Shown one piece after another: positions 61,618 to 64,000 of a stretch of 64,000 bases of DNA. Where the stretch lies: positions 1-64,000 of IMG/VR virus record IMGVR_UViG_3300018080_000175; one strand, 5' to 3'. A program made the position numbers and the translations under genes. This DNA comes from a virus. Numbering within the stretch: the first letter of the stretch is position 1; every line of letters begins with the position of its first letter. The notes below the pieces were generated by a model. The model was not told where the DNA came from, did not search any database, and saw only the letters and a list, made by a program, of their open reading frames with translations.

Positions 61618-61850
61618 AAAGATACTGGATCGAAATCAAATGGATAGATCCGAACGGGAATGGGGTTATTTCCGAATACACATTCAAAGCAAACACAATA
61701 AAGGGGGCAAGGAAAACTGCTGAAAAAGCTTTTTGGAGGGAGAAAAAAGTAACCTGGGGCGGTACAAAAGATATTGAAATAAGAGGTACTGAAACTGTGC
61801 CGATGGAAAGCGGTCTCCAAAATGAAAGAACATGGAGAAATCCAAAATGA
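61614..61850 (+). CDS. Unknown small protein
   Basis: 78 residues, beta-alpha-beta look (YWIEIKWIDPNGNGVISEYT, then ARKTAEKAFW). ATG overlaps the preceding stop (GCATGA). Confidence 0.6.
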   Translation: MKRYWIEIKWIDPNGNGVISEYTFKANTIKGARKTAEKAFWREKKVTWGGTKDIEIRGTETVPMESGLQNERTWRNPK

Positions 61851-61866
61851 GTTGAAAACTGAAAAA

Positions 61867-61939
61867 AGGGGGTCGGAAAACGGCCTCCTGTTAAATCTGC
61901 CGATGGCGGTCCAAAGCCCGCATAAAAAAGATGATGGAC
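61867..61939 (+). ncRNA. Two-hairpin RNA element, copy B
   Basis: Hairpin 1 AGGGGGTC (61867-61874) with GGCCTCCT (61882-61889), closed further by G-C over a GAAAA loop; linker TTAAATCTGCCGATG; hairpin 2 GCGG (61906-61909) with CCGC (61918-61921). The outer pair of hairpin 2 is G-C here but A-T in the other two copies, a compensatory change. Confidence 0.65.
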
Positions 61940-61970
61940 AAATTGAAAACTGAAAAAAGGGGGTTGGAAA

Positions 61971-62279
61971 ATGTCTGAAAAATCAGATTTAAGATCCTAC
62001 ATAGGATGTGTGGTACGATTTAAAAAAGAAGGTGCTACTGAAAAGTTTGGAAATCTTGCCGTAAATAGTTCTTATTTGATCAAAGATACTATGGAAGATT
62101 ATAAAGGTAAAAAATGCATTAGGGGACATTCGGTGGAATTCAGTGACACTGTTGGAAGATGCATTGATCCGGATGATATTGAGATTGTAAGTAAGGATCC
62201 CGATTTTGATCCAAATCATTATCAAACGTATGACGATTATATGGATGATTCATTTGAGCAGGGATGGGATGTAAATTAG
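61971..62279 (+). CDS. Unknown acidic protein
   Basis: 102 residues beginning MSEKSDLRSYIGCVVRFKKE, a small barrel followed by an acidic tail. Preceded by the repeated leader with AAGGGGG. Confidence 0.62.
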   Translation: MSEKSDLRSYIGCVVRFKKEGATEKFGNLAVNSSYLIKDTMEDYKGKKCIRGHSVEFSDTVGRCIDPDDIEIVSKDPDFDPNHYQTYDDYMDDSFEQGWDVN

Positions 62280-62346
62280 AAAAAGGGGGTCCAAAACCTC
62301 TTAACATTATATAACGAACGAAAACTCAAAAATGAGGAGAAGTAAA

Positions 62347-63252
62347 ATGGAAAACGTTAAAAATGAGATCTTGGAAAAATGTGACAAAAAGGGTGTTAAA
62401 ATTTCTGGACTCGAACAAGTACCAACAATTATTCAGGGTCGTCCATTGTTTGATTTTGCTGGAGTTGAAACTGACCTGCTGAAAAATCTGGGACAGGATC
62501 CGGATGATCTTTTCGAAGCCACTGGAAAATTCAACATTGCCGTATTCCCTGATGGTAGAGTTGAGGGTCTGAAAACAGTATCCAAACAATATAAGCTGGT
62601 ACAGCATTTGGATGCAATCAACAAAACGATTGACTATGTGCCTGATGGATTTGATCTAAAGGATATTAACGTAAATACTTCCCTTGACGGTGGTCGGACC
62701 TGGGCGACTTTCAATTCCAAGAAAAAAACGGAAATCAAAAAAGGGGATCTCGTTTCCTTACAGGCTACCATGCAAAATTCTTGCGATACTTCAAAATTAT
62801 ATCGGATGATGTTAAGAGCCATGCGGTTGGTCTGTTCAAATGGAATGGTTGCTCCTGATTCTCGATTTGACCACCAAACAGTTCGCAAACTTCACAAAGG
62901 TAGTTTAAATCTGGAAAATCAGATCAGCGGTTTCTTTGAAAACATGGAGCAAAACATTGCCGCAATTGATGGTTGGAAAAAATACACTCAAAAATCCCTG
63001 AAAGCACCGGATATTGATACTATTTTCCAGCAAATGGAAGTTGGTCCACGTGTTCAGGAGGAACTTTTGACTACCTCTTTAAGAGGGCAGGCGACAAATG
63101 TCCAGTCTTTACTTGACCAAAATGAATTGACTGCCTGGGATTTATATAATTCCTTCACTCAGCGGATCACCGATTCCGATTCTGTTGAATCTGCAAAAAT
63201 CGAAGCTGGTGGAAAAGTATCTGCTTATTTTGATAGAATGCTTGCGGCATAA
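62347..63252 (+). CDS. DUF932 (phage/plasmid-like) protein
   Basis: 301 residues from ATG 62347 (GAGGAG upstream). FNIAVFPDGRVEGLKTVSKQ, MMLRAMRLVCSNGMVAPD and the ending with helical repeats are DUF932 features (TIGR03299-type). Found in many phages and plasmids; role unknown, possibly anti-restriction or DNA-related. Confidence 0.82.
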   Translation: MENVKNEILEKCDKKGVKISGLEQVPTIIQGRPLFDFAGVETDLLKNLGQDPDDLFEATGKFNIAVFPDGRVEGLKTVSKQYKLVQHLDAINKTIDYVPDGFDLKDINVNTSLDGGRTWATFNSKKKTEIKKGDLVSLQATMQNSCDTSKLYRMMLRAMRLVCSNGMVAPDSRFDHQTVRKLHKGSLNLENQISGFFENMEQNIAAIDGWKKYTQKSLKAPDIDTIFQQMEVGPRVQEELLTTSLRGQATNVQSLLDQNELTAWDLYNSFTQRITDSDSVESAKIEAGGKVSAYFDRMLAA

Positions 63253-63268
63253 ATCTTAAATCCAATAA

Positions 63269-63340
63269 AGGGGGTTGAAAAATACCCCCTGTTTTTAAAC
63301 CAGCCCATGACGGTTCAAAGCCCGTATTCAAATGGTGATG
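63269..63340 (+). ncRNA. Two-hairpin RNA element, copy C
   Basis: Hairpin 1 AGGGGG (63269-63274) with CCCCCT (63285-63290) followed by TTTTT, so also terminator-like; linker TTAAACCAGCCCATG; hairpin 2 ACGG (63310-63313) with CCGT (63322-63325); then GGTGATGA. Best candidate for a functional termination point among the three. Confidence 0.65.
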
Positions 63341-63377
63341 AAAAACAAAAATTAAAAAAAACAAAGGAGAACCGATC

Positions 63378-63665
63378 ATGAAATGGAATCTTGTATCAAT
63401 AATGGATGAACTTGCGGATAAAATGGAAACTGAGGCATTGGATGCGATTGCTTGCGGTTCATGGGGACGGAGCGAAACAATGAATCAGCTTTTGATAGTT
63501 GATTGCCTTAAATCTGGCTGGACTCTTGATGATTTTTTCATGGAATTCAAAGACAGTAATGTGATGGATCCCTGGAAAATTAAGAAAGATATGGAATGTC
63601 TGATCGCCTCCAAACAAATTGAGGAAATGTTCGAAAAATATGGAGAAGAAAACAAATGTTTGTAA
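63378..63665 (+). CDS. Unknown early protein
   Basis: 95 residues, helical (LVSIMDELADKMETEALDAI), AAAGGAG upstream. No family recognised. Confidence 0.62.
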   Translation: MKWNLVSIMDELADKMETEALDAIACGSWGRSETMNQLLIVDCLKSGWTLDDFFMEFKDSNVMDPWKIKKDMECLIASKQIEEMFEKYGEENKCL

Positions 63666-63904
63666 TATCCACCGATAAATTGTTTTGGGATGCGAAAAAA
63701 CATCAATTCCAACAGGAAGCAAGTACTCTTAACATCCCTGCCGGCGTGGTTCACAAAACGATCAAATTAAAAAATCCGAAAACCAAAGGGACTTGTCTGT
63801 TTAATCTGGTAAAACATGAGGCAGATAATGGAGATGTTGTTGCTTGGATATATAAAAGTCATTGGCCCATAAAAGATTTAAGAATGTTAATCTGGAATGA
63901 TTAA
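63656..63904 (+). CDS. Unknown small early protein
   Basis: 82 residues, overlapping the previous stop. Strands and VAWIYKSHWPIK near the end. No family recognised. Confidence 0.6.
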   Translation: MFVISTDKLFWDAKKHQFQQEASTLNIPAGVVHKTIKLKNPKTKGTCLFNLVKHEADNGDVVAWIYKSHWPIKDLRMLIWND

Positions 63905-63916
63905 AGGAGAATAAAA

Positions 63917-64000
63917 ATGAATATGTTTCCACAACATGCCAGAAAAGCCGTAATTGAAAATGAAACCATTCTTTATTGGAATACTCAAAGAATGTATACT
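63917..64000 (+). CDS. N-terminal part of an unidentified gene (truncated by window edge)
   Basis: 28 residues visible from ATG 63917 with AAAGGAG upstream: MNMFPQHARKAVIENETILY and on. Continues beyond the window. Confidence 0.62.
   Translation, partial: MNMFPQHARKAVIENETILYWNTQRMYT

Noticed and set aside
1-64000. Temperate phage or prophage with attachment site
   Set aside because: No integrase, excisionase, CI-like repressor, flanking host genes or direct repeat around a tRNA was seen.

Overview
This window is part of a double-stranded DNA tailed bacteriophage genome. It holds terS, terL, portal, scaffold, P22/HK97-type coat, head-tail connectors, a G/GT tail-chaperone frameshift pair, a very long tape measure, tail tip proteins and fibres, and a lysis cassette. 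There is a major tail-tube gene but no recognisable sheath gene, so a long non-contractile tail (siphovirus-like) is the best reading. I see no integrase, repressor or attachment site, which points to a virulent phage. The DNA is AT-rich. Shine-Dalgarno sequences are AAGGAG or AAGGGG, and the lipoprotein plus enzyme-only endolysins suggest a Gram-negative host. I cannot name the host. Both window ends cut through genes, so the genome is longer than 64 kb.

Layout. (1) 1-23.6 kb, rightward: replication, recombination and nucleotide metabolism. This includes a RecA-like recombinase, a flap/5' exonuclease, endonuclease VII, an HD phosphohydrolase, an ATP-dependent DNA ligase, dCMP deaminase, an Mre11/SbcD nuclease with a Rad50/SbcC partner split over separate genes, two HNH homing-type endonucleases, a MazG-like protein, a dNMP kinase, an archaeal-type thymidylate synthase and many very small proteins, a striking number with CxxC zinc-ribbon motifs. 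Stop and start codons mostly overlap or nearly touch, so this is one long operon. (2) A bidirectional hairpin terminator at 23.6 kb where the two transcription units converge. (3) 57.8-23.7 kb, leftward: the late operon, in order terS, a NUMOD-like ORF, terL, a histone-tail-like protein, portal, scaffold, coat, connectors, tail tube, chaperones, tape measure, tail hub, fibres, virion proteins and lysis genes. (4) 57.9-59.2 kb: a non-coding AT-rich region with at least four families of direct repeats, an origin/control-region candidate from which leftward late and rightward early transcription diverge. (5) 59.2-64 kb, rightward: early small genes punctuated by a three-copy, two-hairpin RNA element and a stereotyped ribosome-binding leader.

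How it works together: the rightward genes make deoxynucleotides (dCMP to dUMP to dTMP, then kinase) and copy and recombine the genome. The leftward genes build the particle and lyse the host. The items I consider most novel are the Rad50-like ATPase split at its zinc hook; the repeated two-hairpin RNA element of the early region, with a covarying base pair; hairpins with a shared TTGRG pentaloop ahead of scaffold and coat; and a PAS-domain sensor protein inside the lysis cassette.
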